DNA of 64,000 nt from Vibrio fortis (GTDB taxonomy: Bacteria; Pseudomonadota; Gammaproteobacteria; Enterobacterales; Vibrionaceae), in assembly GCF_024347475.1 (NCBI RefSeq), contig NZ_AP025487.1, positions 2,604,001-2,668,000 on the forward strand. The letters run 5' to 3'. A model generated the notes under the pieces. That model was not told the DNA's origin. It ran no database searches and worked only from the letters and a program-made list of their open reading frames with translations. The position numbers and the translations under genes were made by a program. How positions within the stretch are numbered: the stretch's first letter is position 1; the number at the start of each line of letters is the position of its first letter. Positions 18,492-27,443 of the stretch are shown piece by piece.

Positions 18492-19481
18492 ATGATGGAA
18501 AGGTTCTTACACAAAGCAATCACCACTGCTATCTGTTTATCCCTGTGGCCAACGATGACCGTGGCAAAAGATCTCATCAAGATCGAAGGCTCAAGCACGG
18601 TTTATCCCATTACTCGTCAGTTTGCCCAGCAGTTTATGACGCAACAGAAAGACGTCGCACAAATCGTAGTGGGTGTCACCGGAACCGGAGGCGGGTTTCG
18701 TAAATTTTGCCGCGGAAAAACGGACATCTCTAACGCTTCTCGCCCTATCAAAACGCGAGAAAAAGCGCTGTGCCGAGAAAACGGCATTGAGTTTTTAGAA
18801 TTGCCTATTGCGCTTGACGCAATCACAATCGTGGTCAGTAAAGACAATAATTGGTTACAACAGCTATCCCTTGAGGAGTTGGCAACCTTGTGGCATCCGT
18901 CTTCGGAGAAAACCATTACTCACTGGAATCAGCTCAATTCGAGCTTCCCAGCGGAGCCGATTAAGCTCTATGCTCCAGGCAGCGACTCAGGAACTTACGA
19001 CTACTTTACTAATGTTGTCCTCAATGGCGACGAGTTGCGTGGTGACCATATCGCCAATGAAGATGATTATCTGTTGGCATCAAAGGTGGCAACCGATCCA
19101 AATGCCCTTGCCTTCTTAGGCTTTGCCTATTACCAAAACAATCAAACCCAACTCAAGGCCGTCTCTATATCCAGAAAAGACCAGCAAGCGATTGCACCGA
19201 GTATCAAGAGTGTCACCAGTGGTCAATACAATTCACTTTCTCGACCACTGTTTATCTATGTTAACAAGGCTGCCGTCAATCGATACTCAGTAAACCAGTT
19301 CGTCGAACACTACTTGAATCAAAAACACCTCTCGTATGTGGTAAGCACAGCAGGCTACATCCCACTATCACCGAACATGCAAAACGCCGCCCAATCAATC
19401 TTTGAAACGCAGACCATTGGTTCAGTGTTCAACAGTAAAGAGCTGAGCACCAATTTCGAACGCTTCATGGAGCGCAATTAA
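18492..19481 (+). CDS. Orphan PstS-like periplasmic binding protein
   Basis: 329 aa. An N-terminal signal peptide (residues 1 to about 25, cut after TVA) is followed by IEGSSTVYPI, the first phosphate-contact segment of PstS-type proteins, then GTGGGF and the SDSGTYDYF loop that contacts the ligand. No pstC, pstA, pstB or phoU is nearby, so an ABC permease partner is absent. The divergent neighbour is the GGDEF/EAL membrane protein. The ligand may be phosphate or another oxyanion; it may serve signalling, adhesion or uptake with a distant Pst system. I see no convincing Pho box in 18297-18491. Confidence 0.8.
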   Translation: MMERFLHKAITTAICLSLWPTMTVAKDLIKIEGSSTVYPITRQFAQQFMTQQKDVAQIVVGVTGTGGGFRKFCRGKTDISNASRPIKTREKALCRENGIEFLELPIALDAITIVVSKDNNWLQQLSLEELATLWHPSSEKTITHWNQLNSSFPAEPIKLYAPGSDSGTYDYFTNVVLNGDELRGDHIANEDDYLLASKVATDPNALAFLGFAYYQNNQTQLKAVSISRKDQQAIAPSIKSVTSGQYNSLSRPLFIYVNKAAVNRYSVNQFVEHYLNQKHLSYVVSTAGYIPLSPNMQNAAQSIFETQTIGSVFNSKELSTNFERFMERN

Positions 19482-19513
19482 CCCCTTTCGGGTGCCAGTA
19501 CAAGTTCCTGATA

Positions 19514-19541
19514 ACAAAAAAGCCCAACCTAAGTTGAGCTT
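19514..19541 (-). terminator. rimI terminator
   Basis: AGCCCAAC/GTTGAGCT stem (one wobble) with TTTTTTG after it on the minus strand. Confidence 0.7.
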
Positions 19542-19564
19542 CATCGATATTATCGGGTAGAAGA

Positions 19565-20011
19565 TTAAAAGAAGATGTAACTCATGATAATGGCGTCTTC
19601 TTTGCCTGTTGCCGTTGGGTAATAGTTACGACGGCGGTCAACCTCGTTAAACCCAACCCACTCATACAGACCAAATGCGTTGCCATTACTTTCGCGAACT
19701 TCGAGCCATGCGCTTTCTGCCTTCGCTTGCTCGCACACCAACAAGAAATGCTCAATCAAAGCCTTACCATATCCCTTACCTTGATGATGAGGGGCAACAG
19801 CAATGTTCAGTAATGTTACTTCGCCAACAATGTTTTGCGCATAGAAGTACCCGACAACCTCGTCATCGACTAGCATCACATGATGGCAGCCACCTCGACT
19901 GTCGAGATCGCGAATCATGTTTTGTGACCAAGGGTGAGTATGAGCGTGTTGCTCAATCTGCCAGACCGCATCAAGGTGCGACTCTGACATGCTAATAAAT
20001 TGATTATTCAT
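19565..20011 (-). CDS. rimI: Ribosomal protein S18 alanine N-acetyltransferase
   Basis: GNAT acetyltransferase that acetylates the N terminus of S18. 148 aa from the ATG at 20011; the longer frame to 20119 only reads into holD. The acetyl-CoA loop is visible in VAPHHQGKGYGKAL and the HTHPW segment near residue 21 is typical of RimI. The ATG overlaps the holD stop (ATGAATAA), so translation is coupled, as in the E. coli holD-rimI pair. Confidence 0.93.
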   Translation of the reverse strand: MNNQFISMSESHLDAVWQIEQHAHTHPWSQNMIRDLDSRGGCHHVMLVDDEVVGYFYAQNIVGEVTLLNIAVAPHHQGKGYGKALIEHFLLVCEQAKAESAWLEVRESNGNAFGLYEWVGFNEVDRRRNYYPTATGKEDAIIMSYIFF

Positions 20012-20402
20012 AAGAACAAATTTGCTGCCACAAAGCACGGCGTTGCTGATTATTGCCATCAATGTGAGAGAGTAAAGGGGATTGTAATACCTTAGCTGTG
20101 GTATCGGTATTGGATTCACATCCTGCGAACCACACCCACTGCAATGAACTCAAATCAAAATGACTAAGCTCATTGGGATGTACATATTGCGCTTGTGACA
20201 ACTCTAGCTTGATGCTTTTTAGCACACGCTCAAACATCTCGGCCAATGCACCTTGAGGCTTTTCCGGTGAGACTAATAACAACTGACATGTTTCAGGCAG
20301 TTTAACGAGCTCGCTCTGATAGCCAGCCAGACGATCAGGGTGGCTCAGTTCCCACTGAGTAATTCCCATTTCCTGTAAATACTGCGCATGAATCTGTGAC
20401 AT
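20004..20402 (-). CDS. holD: DNA polymerase III subunit psi
   Basis: Psi links the clamp loader to chi and single-strand-binding protein. 132 aa from the ATG at 20402 (MSQIHAQYLQ). MGITQWELSHP near the N terminus and ALWQQICSYE at the C terminus match E. coli HolD (GITQWSLRRP and ALWQQICTYE) by memory. AAAGG lies about 8 bases before this ATG; an upstream in-frame start at 20471 falls inside a terminator hairpin and is rejected. Overlaps rimI by 8 bases. Confidence 0.92.
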   Translation of the reverse strand: MSQIHAQYLQEMGITQWELSHPDRLAGYQSELVKLPETCQLLLVSPEKPQGALAEMFERVLKSIKLELSQAQYVHPNELSHFDLSSLQWVWFAGCESNTDTTAKVLQSPLLSHIDGNNQQRRALWQQICSYE

Positions 20403-20450
20403 GTCTGTGCCTTTGTGACTAAGCTCAAGGTTGAATCGAGCTGATACTAA

Positions 20451-20480
20451 CAAAAAATAAAGGAGCATCAAGCTCCTTTA
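20451..20480 (-). terminator. Terminator after the GNAT gene
   Basis: AAAGGAGC/GCTCCTTT stem followed on the minus strand by ATTTTTTG. It separates ubiT-GNAT from holD-rimI. Confidence 0.75.
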
Positions 20481-20547
20481 TCTCTCTGGTTACGATTCTT
20501 CTATCAATGCTATCAATACCGACTGAGTAGAAGATAACACCGCTTAC

Positions 20548-21051
20548 CTACAGTTCATTGAACTCAGGGCTGTACTCGATAGTACCACTGTGTCCAGCAA
20601 ACGCGCCTTCCACCAGCTCAATCGCTTGAAATGCCCCTTCTGGTACATCCCAACGACATTGAAAACCAAACTCACTCGCCGCCTTAAAGCCGACCTTGCT
20701 GTAAAAGCTTGGGTCGCCTAAAACCACACACGCCGGATAACCAAAATCGCGCAATGACGAGAAGGCCTCTTCCATCAGTGATTGAGCAATGCCTTGCCCA
20801 CGAAAATCTTCGCGCACAGACAATGGCGCTAAGCCTTGCCAATTATAGTCTTCACCTTTGAGCGTGAGCGGGCTAAACATAACATGCCCGACAACTTCGC
20901 CCTCATCAGAGCACGCCACTAACGACAGGGTTAGATGGCTGTTTTCACGCAGGCTCATCACTAGGTTCGCTTCTGCTTCTGTCTCAAAAACAGATTTCAG
21001 CAAGCTATCAATTGCAAGTATGTCTGCGGGTGCCTCAGTTCGAATAAGCAT
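20548..21051 (-). CDS. yhbS: GNAT N-acetyltransferase (YhbS-like)
   Basis: 167 aa acetyltransferase of unknown substrate. The acetyl-CoA-binding segment is LSVREDFRGQGIAQSLMEEA, followed by VVLGDPSFYSKVGF, a hallmark of the YhbS group. It overlaps the end of ubiT by 17 bases; in E. coli yhbS is likewise the neighbour of yhbT (ubiT). Its role in quinone metabolism is not shown. Confidence 0.87.
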   Translation of the reverse strand: MLIRTEAPADILAIDSLLKSVFETEAEANLVMSLRENSHLTLSLVACSDEGEVVGHVMFSPLTLKGEDYNWQGLAPLSVREDFRGQGIAQSLMEEAFSSLRDFGYPACVVLGDPSFYSKVGFKAASEFGFQCRWDVPEGAFQAIELVEGAFAGHSGTIEYSPEFNEL

Positions 21052-21562
21052 TCATTACCTCATTTTGTGTCTGAGGCGATTGTACCCCCTTCTGCACAAA
21101 ATCAGCTAATTGATTCAATAACATTTTCATTGGAGCCGGAAGTAGGTCTAAATCTACGCTGTCCATCAGGTTCTTAACCTCTAAACCAAGCTCCGTATCC
21201 CCTTCAATTGAAAGGCGACGCTGGAAGAACAGAGTATCCGGGTCTTCTTTGCGCCCAGCGATCAAAACAAGGTCATTAAGGTTACCGCTAAAGCTCACAT
21301 CTTCAGCCATTTCTTTATCGGCAACAATCAGTTGCTCGTTTTGATAGCTGATACACCAACTCAAGCCCATATCTTTAATCGAGACTTTTAACCACTTATC
21401 TTCAAGAAACTCGAAATCACCATCTTCCAGAGCTTCCTTGAAAACATTTTTAAGTGCTTCTAATAAGGCTTTTTTTTGTACTGTTTTTGGCAATAACTGG
21501 ACTGGAGATCGCAAAATTGATGCGGCGTTTTGAACTAGTTGAGTGCGAATCTTGTTTATCAC
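21035..21562 (-). CDS. ubiT: UbiT, SCP2-domain factor for O2-independent ubiquinone synthesis
   Basis: Lipid-binding accessory protein that works with UbiU and UbiV when oxygen is absent. 175 aa from a GTG at 21562. This start aligns VINKIRTQLV with E. coli MLDKLRSRIV residue for residue, which the upstream ATG at 21604 does not. The core motif AGRKEDPDTLFFQRRL with IEGDTELGL is shared with E. coli UbiT (YhbT). An FNR-like site lies 66-79 bases upstream. Operon partner: the overlapping acetyltransferase. Confidence 0.9.
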   Translation of the reverse strand: MINKIRTQLVQNAASILRSPVQLLPKTVQKKALLEALKNVFKEALEDGDFEFLEDKWLKVSIKDMGLSWCISYQNEQLIVADKEMAEDVSFSGNLNDLVLIAGRKEDPDTLFFQRRLSIEGDTELGLEVKNLMDSVDLDLLPAPMKMLLNQLADFVQKGVQSPQTQNEVMNAYSN

Positions 21563-21627
21563 GTGACTTATCCGTAACTTTATCAATAATATGGCACTCA
21601 TCATAAGTGATGTTAAAGGCTTAATTC

Positions 21628-21641
21628 CTGTTGTGTATCAA
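21628..21641. promoter_or_regulatory. FNR-like site upstream of ubiT
   Basis: CTGTT-GTGT-ATCAA matches TTGAT-N4-ATCAA at eight of ten positions. FNR control of ubiTUV is known in E. coli. The site lies at a promoter-like distance from the GTG start. Confidence 0.5.
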
Positions 21642-21822
21642 ATTAATTTCGGTTTGATGCTTGTACTTTAATATCCCCAAAATCGCGGTTATAGTAACTC
21701 TGGTAATCACAACAGTCGCAGAATCGCTGCTATGCTAGGTAAATAGCTAAAATTACATAATTTAGTAATAAACATTCATCTATAATGAATACTCAAGCTC
21801 TTGGAGAATTGGTAGTACTTTG

Positions 21823-23862
21823 ATGCCTCCCCAGCAATTACAACATTGGTTTTCACAGCTCACAGCAAATAGCCCATTCTTCTTTGCTGTTCTTGATGCT
21901 CAGCATAACTATTTTATAGTTAATGAGCGCTACTGTGATATTGCGGGGTTAAACCAATCAGAGTTAACAGGAATGAACGACCGCCAAACCCTTGGTGAAC
22001 AGTTCTATCAGCACCTGAAACCATACTATGAGCGCGCCTTTAAAGGTGAATCCATTGAGGCGGAGATCACGCTTAACGAAACCGACCTCGATACCAGCCT
22101 TCACTTCAGCCTAGCACCACTGTCTAACGGAAAAGACACCGACTACATTGTCTTTCACGCCTTCGACACCTCCGAAAATCAAGTTCTTGTCCGCTCTCTC
22201 GAAGAGTCTGAGGCCAAGTTCCATAAGCTGACCCATCTATTACCTGATGGCCTGCTTCTTGTCGAAGATGATTACATACTCTCTTCTAACCCTGCAGCCG
22301 CTCGCCTGCTCGGCTTTAACTCTCCTTCAGAGTTGCTTGGGGAAGAACTAGGACGCCTATTCATTGATGAGCAAACCAAAACAGTCTTCAGCAATAAGCT
22401 CAGCTCTATTGTTTCTGAGTCTGGTTTGGTGTGCTTAACTGGCGCACGCTGTGGGTTTGAACGCAAAGTTCAGTTGCATATTGATTCAACCGCACTGTTG
22501 GGTAGTACGACCCAATTAGTCCTGATTCAAGACGCGCAAGAAGCGCCCAAAACCCTCACCACCAATGTTAATGAAGATGCCTACATTGACGACCTGACTA
22601 AGCTGTATAACCGTGTTGGATTTACCAAGCGTTTAGAGCAGTTTATTCATAACGAAACACCCGTGGTGATGCTGTACCTAGACATTGATAACTTCAAAAA
22701 TATCAATGATTCATTAGGTCATCACATCGGTGATAAGGTGATCAAAGAGGTCGCGTCTCGTCTTAAGCGTCTGCTACCAAGACGTGCAGTGGTGGGTCAT
22801 TTAGGTGGCGATGAGTTCGGTATCATCCTGCCTGAACCAGAACATAAAAAGACCGTTGAAGCGCTATCTGAAAAGATCATTGCTCTGATCAATCAACCAT
22901 TCGACCTTCACCACTTCAGCAAGCGCTTGGCTTGCTCTATTGGTAGTGTCAGCTTCCCTCAAGACGGTGTCGATGCGCGTATCTTGTTGCAAAATGCCGA
23001 TACTGCGATGTATGAAGCCAAAGACCGAGGCCGCAACCGCCTGATTAAGTTCAATGAGCAGATGAACAAAGAGGCTCGTATGCGCCTTTGGCTCGAAATC
23101 GAACTTCAGAAAGCACTGCAGCAGAATGGCTTAGAGGTTTGGTATCAACCTAAGGTTAACGCCCGTGATTTCACCATCAATGGTGCGGAAGCCTTGGTGC
23201 GCTGGAAACATCCGGTCGAAGGCTACATCAGCCCTGCGGCCTTTATTCCTGTTGCTGAACGAGCTGGCTTGATTGAACAATTAGGCCGAGTAGTCATGCG
23301 TGAGGTATTTGCAACGGTTAAACGTTGGAAGAGCCAAGGGATCTTGCCTGGACGTGTGGCGATCAACCTCTCCCCTGAGCAGTTTGGTAACCCTAAACTC
23401 ATCGATTACATGGAGAAGCTGTTGCGCACTACAGAGCTAGACCCGAGTGCCATCACCTTTGAGTTGACCGAAAGTGCCGTAATGAGTGACAGCGAACATA
23501 CACTTCAGATGCTTAACGCCATTAAGAAGCTTGGTTTTGCCCTATCGATTGATGATTTCGGTACCGGTTACTCTTCACTTTCGTACTTAGCTCGTTTCCC
23601 TATCGACGAGTTGAAGATAGACCGCGCGTTTATCACTGACATCGATACCCTGCCAAAACAAGTCACGGTGATCGAGAACATCATCAATCTTGGTAAGTCT
23701 CTTAACCTAACGGTGGTTGCTGAGGGTGTTGAAACCAGCGAGCAAGCGACACTGCTATCAAATCTCAACTGCAGCTCAATTCAGGGCTTTCACTTCTACC
23801 GACCTCAGCCAAAACAGGAAGTTGAAGAGCTGTTTGCTCAGAACCGCCGCCACAAAAACTAG
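21823..23862 (+). CDS. rocS: PAS-GGDEF-EAL c-di-GMP enzyme (RocS-like)
   Basis: Cytoplasmic, 679 aa, no membrane segment. Two PAS-like regions (about 10-115 and 125-240) are followed by a GGDEF domain with canonical GGDEF at 328-332, then an EAL domain with EAL at 456-458, DDFGTGYSS and QGFHFYRPQP. Both catalytic signatures look intact, but many RocS-type proteins act mainly as phosphodiesterases. By position (between ubiT and ubiU) it corresponds to V. cholerae RocS (VC0653), reported to affect rugosity and biofilm. I start at the ATG at 21823; a TTG one codon earlier is possible. Confidence 0.85.
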   Translation: MPPQQLQHWFSQLTANSPFFFAVLDAQHNYFIVNERYCDIAGLNQSELTGMNDRQTLGEQFYQHLKPYYERAFKGESIEAEITLNETDLDTSLHFSLAPLSNGKDTDYIVFHAFDTSENQVLVRSLEESEAKFHKLTHLLPDGLLLVEDDYILSSNPAAARLLGFNSPSELLGEELGRLFIDEQTKTVFSNKLSSIVSESGLVCLTGARCGFERKVQLHIDSTALLGSTTQLVLIQDAQEAPKTLTTNVNEDAYIDDLTKLYNRVGFTKRLEQFIHNETPVVMLYLDIDNFKNINDSLGHHIGDKVIKEVASRLKRLLPRRAVVGHLGGDEFGIILPEPEHKKTVEALSEKIIALINQPFDLHHFSKRLACSIGSVSFPQDGVDARILLQNADTAMYEAKDRGRNRLIKFNEQMNKEARMRLWLEIELQKALQQNGLEVWYQPKVNARDFTINGAEALVRWKHPVEGYISPAAFIPVAERAGLIEQLGRVVMREVFATVKRWKSQGILPGRVAINLSPEQFGNPKLIDYMEKLLRTTELDPSAITFELTESAVMSDSEHTLQMLNAIKKLGFALSIDDFGTGYSSLSYLARFPIDELKIDRAFITDIDTLPKQVTVIENIINLGKSLNLTVVAEGVETSEQATLLSNLNCSSIQGFHFYRPQPKQEVEELFAQNRRHKN

Positions 23863-23924
23863 TCCGTCATTTTTAGGTTTTGCTCTACCTCAAATGGAGT
23901 AAAAGCGGATTTATCCGACTAAAC

Positions 23925-23938
23925 CTGCCTTACATCAA
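23925..23938. promoter_or_regulatory. Weak FNR-like site upstream of ubiU
   Basis: CTGCC-TTAC-ATCAA has a perfect right half and a poor left half. It lies 63 bases before the ubiU ATG, almost the same distance as the ubiT site from its start. Confidence 0.35.
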
Positions 23939-24000
23939 TTCTGACGTTCACATTTCTTCATAAAATGCTCGCTTCAAATTTATCTACTGGTAGTGAGCAA

Positions 24001-25014
24001 ATGGAACTCTTATGCCCAGCAGGAAACTTACCTGCTTTGAAAACAGCCATTGACTGTGGTGCGGATGCTGTCTACATCGGATTCAAAGACGACACCAATG
24101 CACGCCACTTTGCTGGCTTGAACTTCTCTGGCAAAAAGCTAGATCGTGCCGTTGAATACGTCCATGATCGCAACAAAAAAATTCATATCGCACTCAACAC
24201 ATTCGCTCACCCCAATGGTTTCCAACGCTGGACCAATGCTGTCGATCAAGCGGCTGCATTAGGTGTTGATGCACTGATCGTTGCAGATATCGCCGTTCTT
24301 GAATACGCAGCAAACAAATACCCGCATATGGAGCTGCACCTATCAGTTCAAGCTTCTGCGACCAACGCTGCGGCGATTGACTTCTACCACAAAAATTTCA
24401 ACGTGAAGCGTGTGGTGCTGCCACGCGTGCTGTCGATTCACCAAGTGAAACAGCTATCTCGCAATATCTCTTCCGATGTGGATCTCGAGGTATTCGCATT
24501 CGGTAGCCTGTGCATTATGGCAGAAGGTCGTTGCTACCTCTCTTCTTACATGACGGGTGAATCGCCAAATACTGTCGGTGCTTGCTCGCCAGCGAAATAT
24601 GTACGCTGGCAAGAGACCGAGACAGGTCTAGAATCTCGCCTCAATGAAATTTTGATCGACAAGTACGCACAAGGTGAGAATGCTGGCTACCCTACACTGT
24701 GTAAGGGGCGTTTCGAGGCTGAAATCGAGGGCGAACGTAAGCGCTATCATGCCCTAGAAGAGCCAACTAGCTTAAATACCTTATCTATGCTGCCAGAACT
24801 GTTTGCCGCGAACGTAGCATCGGTGAAAATCGAAGGCCGTCAACGCAGCCCTGCTTACGTGGAACAAGTGACTCGTACATGGCGTGCAGCCATTGATCGT
24901 TACCAAGCGAATCCAGAGGCTTACCAAGTTGAAGCCGCTTGGAATGCTGCTCTAGCGAATGTATCTGAAGGTACACAAACAACGCTAGGTGCTTACCACC
25001 GTAAATGGCAATAG
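24001..25014 (+). CDS. ubiU: UbiU, O2-independent ubiquinone hydroxylation
   Basis: U32-peptidase-like iron-sulfur protein; with UbiV it hydroxylates ubiquinone precursors without oxygen (prephenate as oxygen donor in E. coli). 337 aa from the ATG at 24001 (MELLCPAGNLPALK, the family N terminus); an upstream ATG at 23965 adds an unconserved 12 residues. The four cluster cysteines align with E. coli: C171, C178, C195 and C234. ubiV follows 17 bases downstream. Confidence 0.95.
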   Translation: MELLCPAGNLPALKTAIDCGADAVYIGFKDDTNARHFAGLNFSGKKLDRAVEYVHDRNKKIHIALNTFAHPNGFQRWTNAVDQAAALGVDALIVADIAVLEYAANKYPHMELHLSVQASATNAAAIDFYHKNFNVKRVVLPRVLSIHQVKQLSRNISSDVDLEVFAFGSLCIMAEGRCYLSSYMTGESPNTVGACSPAKYVRWQETETGLESRLNEILIDKYAQGENAGYPTLCKGRFEAEIEGERKRYHALEEPTSLNTLSMLPELFAANVASVKIEGRQRSPAYVEQVTRTWRAAIDRYQANPEAYQVEAAWNAALANVSEGTQTTLGAYHRKWQ

Positions 25015-25031
25015 GATTGATGGAGAATACG

Positions 25032-25910
25032 ATGAAATATGCATTAGGCCCACTACTCTATTTTTGGCCAAAACAAGACGTGGAGAGCTTCTACGAGCAA
25101 GCTAAGACAAGCTCTGCTGATATCATCTACCTAGGTGAAGCGGTCTGCTCAAAGCGCCGTGAGATGAAAGCAAAACACTGGCTAGATATCGCCAAAGAGC
25201 TTTCAGCTTCAGGTAAGCAAGTCGTACTATCGACTATGGCGCTATTGGAAGCACCAAGTGAAGTGAACATCATGAAAAAGTACGTCGACAATGGCGACTT
25301 TGCGATTGAAGCAAATGATGTATCTGCAATTCAACTCGCGAGTGAAAGTAAGGTGCCATTTGTTGTTGGCCCAGCAGTCAACACCTATAACGCACACACT
25401 CTCAACCTATTCCTCAAGCAAGGTATGACACGTTGGTGTATGCCTGTTGAGTTGTCTCGCGAATGGCTATCTAATGTCATGACTCAGTGTGAAGAGCTCA
25501 ACATTCGTAACAAGTTTGAAGTCGAAGTGTTCAGCCACGGTTACCTACCTTTAGCGTACTCAGCGCGCTGCTTTACGGCTCGAGCAGAGAACAAAGCAAA
25601 AGACGACTGCGAGACATGCTGTATCAAGTACCCAACCGGTCTTCAAGTAGAGAGCCAAGAAGGGCAATCCGTCTTCAACCTAAACGGTATTCAAACTCAG
25701 TCGGGTTACTGTTACAACCTAATCAATGACCTGCCGAATATGCATGATCTGGTTGATGTGGTTCGTCTAAGTCCGTTGGGCGTTGATACCTTCTCTGAGC
25801 TCAATAACTTTAAAGCTAACGAAAGGGGTGAAAACCCAATTCAGATTGCAGACCGTCAATGTAACGGTTACTGGCACCAGTTAGCAGGCTTAGACGTAAA
25901 GAACATCTAA
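25032..25910 (+). CDS. ubiV: UbiV, partner of UbiU
   Basis: 292 aa U32-family iron-sulfur protein forming a complex with UbiU. Cluster cysteines C39, C180, C193 and C197 fall at the same positions as in E. coli UbiV. I start at the ATG at 25032 (MKYALGPLLYFWPK), preceded by GGAG; the longer frame from 25005 is not conserved. Second gene of the ubiUV unit, ending at a bidirectional terminator. Confidence 0.95.
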   Translation: MKYALGPLLYFWPKQDVESFYEQAKTSSADIIYLGEAVCSKRREMKAKHWLDIAKELSASGKQVVLSTMALLEAPSEVNIMKKYVDNGDFAIEANDVSAIQLASESKVPFVVGPAVNTYNAHTLNLFLKQGMTRWCMPVELSREWLSNVMTQCEELNIRNKFEVEVFSHGYLPLAYSARCFTARAENKAKDDCETCCIKYPTGLQVESQEGQSVFNLNGIQTQSGYCYNLINDLPNMHDLVDVVRLSPLGVDTFSELNNFKANERGENPIQIADRQCNGYWHQLAGLDVKNI

Positions 25911-25921
25911 GCACTACCTTC

Positions 25922-25958
25922 AAAATGAAAAAGGTCTAGCAGTCGCTAGACCTTTTGT
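25922..25958. terminator. Bidirectional terminator, ubiV/MATE gene
   Basis: AAAAGGTCTAGC/GCTAGACCTTTT perfect 12-bp stem with A and T tails on the two sides. Confidence 0.85.
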
Positions 25959-25978
25959 TTATTTAGGGCTGTAACTCG

Positions 25979-27316
25979 CTATGCGGTTGCTGTCTGCAAC
26001 TCCGACGCGTTGAGCTTCTTTACATCTTTCACCAGCATCATAATCACCACTACACTTAGTGCGATGTTCGATAGTGGATAAGCAATCCAGATTCCAGGCA
26101 CACCAAACAATTTCGGCATAATGTACAAGAACGGAAGCTGAATCAGCATATTACCGACCGTTACAAACATTGCTTTGCTGCCTTTGTTCACCGCTTGATA
26201 GTAAGCACCTGCAACCACTAAGAAGCCATCCAGAGCCAAGGCGAACATGTGCAGTCTGATACCCAATACCGTGTATTCCACTAGCTGTGGGTCTTCAGAG
26301 TTAAACACCGAGACAAACTCTCTCGGGAAAATGTTCAAGAGAACAATAAAGACCATACCCACAGAGACTGAGCTTACCATCGCTATTTTAAGCAACTGAC
26401 GAATATTATCGTGACGCTTTGCCCCATGGTTGTAGCTAACCAATGGCTGCATACCATTAGCGATACCCTCTGCCGTGAGATAGTAAACCGTGACGATATA
26501 GCCAAGAATAGCATACGCACCAATCATCAATTGATTGCCATATTGGGCAAACAGTGCGTTGTGTAGCGCCACCATCATCGAGCCATAGGCGTACATAAAA
26601 AAGCTCGAGGTACCAATAGCAAAGATCTGTGGAATCACATCAAGTTTAAGTCTCAACTCACTCCAACGCAGACGCAGGTTCGCTCTGCGCGAGAAGAAGT
26701 AAGCTAAACCTAGACCTGTTACGACTAGCTGTGCGATTGCCGTTGCTAAAGCCGCACCTGTCAGTTCCCAGTTCAGCCATGCAATGAATAGATAGTCGAG
26801 AACGATGTTAATCACCGCACCAACTACCATCAAAATAGTCGCAAGGTTTGGGCTATCATCATTGCGCAGCAAGAATGGCATGGCTATCGAGCCCAAGGTA
26901 AAGACACTACCCACAATCAAGATCTGTAGATATTGCAAACCAAGATCAAACACGCGCCCCTCTGCTCCCTGCCAACGCAAGAAATCATCAGCAAAGAAGA
27001 AAAGCACACCAGCGACTAGTGGCGTTAATGCGAGTAATAGAGTGAGACCAGTGGCGAGGATCTGTTTCGCCCCTTGAGTATCTTTCTCACCTTGGCGAAT
27101 CGATACTAACGCCCCGGTACCCACACCAACAAGCATGCCTAGACCAAGGATTGAACCGATCACCGGCCAAGCTACGTTGATACCAGCAAGGCCATCGGCC
27201 CCGACAAAACGTCCAATGAAAATACCATCGACCACTTGGTATAAGCCATTGACCAGCATCGCAGCCACGGTTGGAATTGTATAGCGCCAAAATTGACGAC
27301 TGATTGACTGACTCAT
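25979..27316 (-). CDS. MATE-family multidrug exporter
   Basis: Inner-membrane drug/cation antiporter, 445 aa, with about 12 hydrophobic segments in two homologous halves. Near the N terminus TIPTVAAMLVNGLYQVVDGIF is a MATE segment, and PLVSYNHGAKRHDNI marks the start of the second half. The substrate is unknown. It lies downstream of a MarR regulator on the same strand, and a MarR-type operator sits between them, so it is probably the regulated target. Confidence 0.88.
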   Translation of the reverse strand: MSQSISRQFWRYTIPTVAAMLVNGLYQVVDGIFIGRFVGADGLAGINVAWPVIGSILGLGMLVGVGTGALVSIRQGEKDTQGAKQILATGLTLLLALTPLVAGVLFFFADDFLRWQGAEGRVFDLGLQYLQILIVGSVFTLGSIAMPFLLRNDDSPNLATILMVVGAVINIVLDYLFIAWLNWELTGAALATAIAQLVVTGLGLAYFFSRRANLRLRWSELRLKLDVIPQIFAIGTSSFFMYAYGSMMVALHNALFAQYGNQLMIGAYAILGYIVTVYYLTAEGIANGMQPLVSYNHGAKRHDNIRQLLKIAMVSSVSVGMVFIVLLNIFPREFVSVFNSEDPQLVEYTVLGIRLHMFALALDGFLVVAGAYYQAVNKGSKAMFVTVGNMLIQLPFLYIMPKLFGVPGIWIAYPLSNIALSVVVIMMLVKDVKKLNASELQTATA

Positions 27317-27411
27317 CTTCTACTCTTACTTTCTGCTGTTATCTCACTACGATTAAGTGAGTGATGATGTTTCTGTTGTCCTTGAAACCTGCGCTCATCC
27401 TGCCTACCACT

Positions 27412-27430
27412 TAGTTAATCACGCTAACTA
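27412..27430. promoter_or_regulatory. MarR-type operator upstream of the MATE gene
   Basis: TAGTTAAT-CAC-GCTAACTA, an imperfect 8-3-8 palindrome about 95 bases before the MATE ATG. It shares its right arm GCTAACTA and overall layout with the site at 27874-27892. Confidence 0.6.
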
Positions 27431-27443
27431 AATGTTCAAATTT

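Noticed and set aside
20403..20471. Extended N terminus of holD
   Set aside because: The added codons cover a terminator hairpin and lack family similarity.
21563..21604. ATG start of ubiT at 21604
   Set aside because: No ribosome site; the GTG start aligns exactly with the E. coli N terminus.
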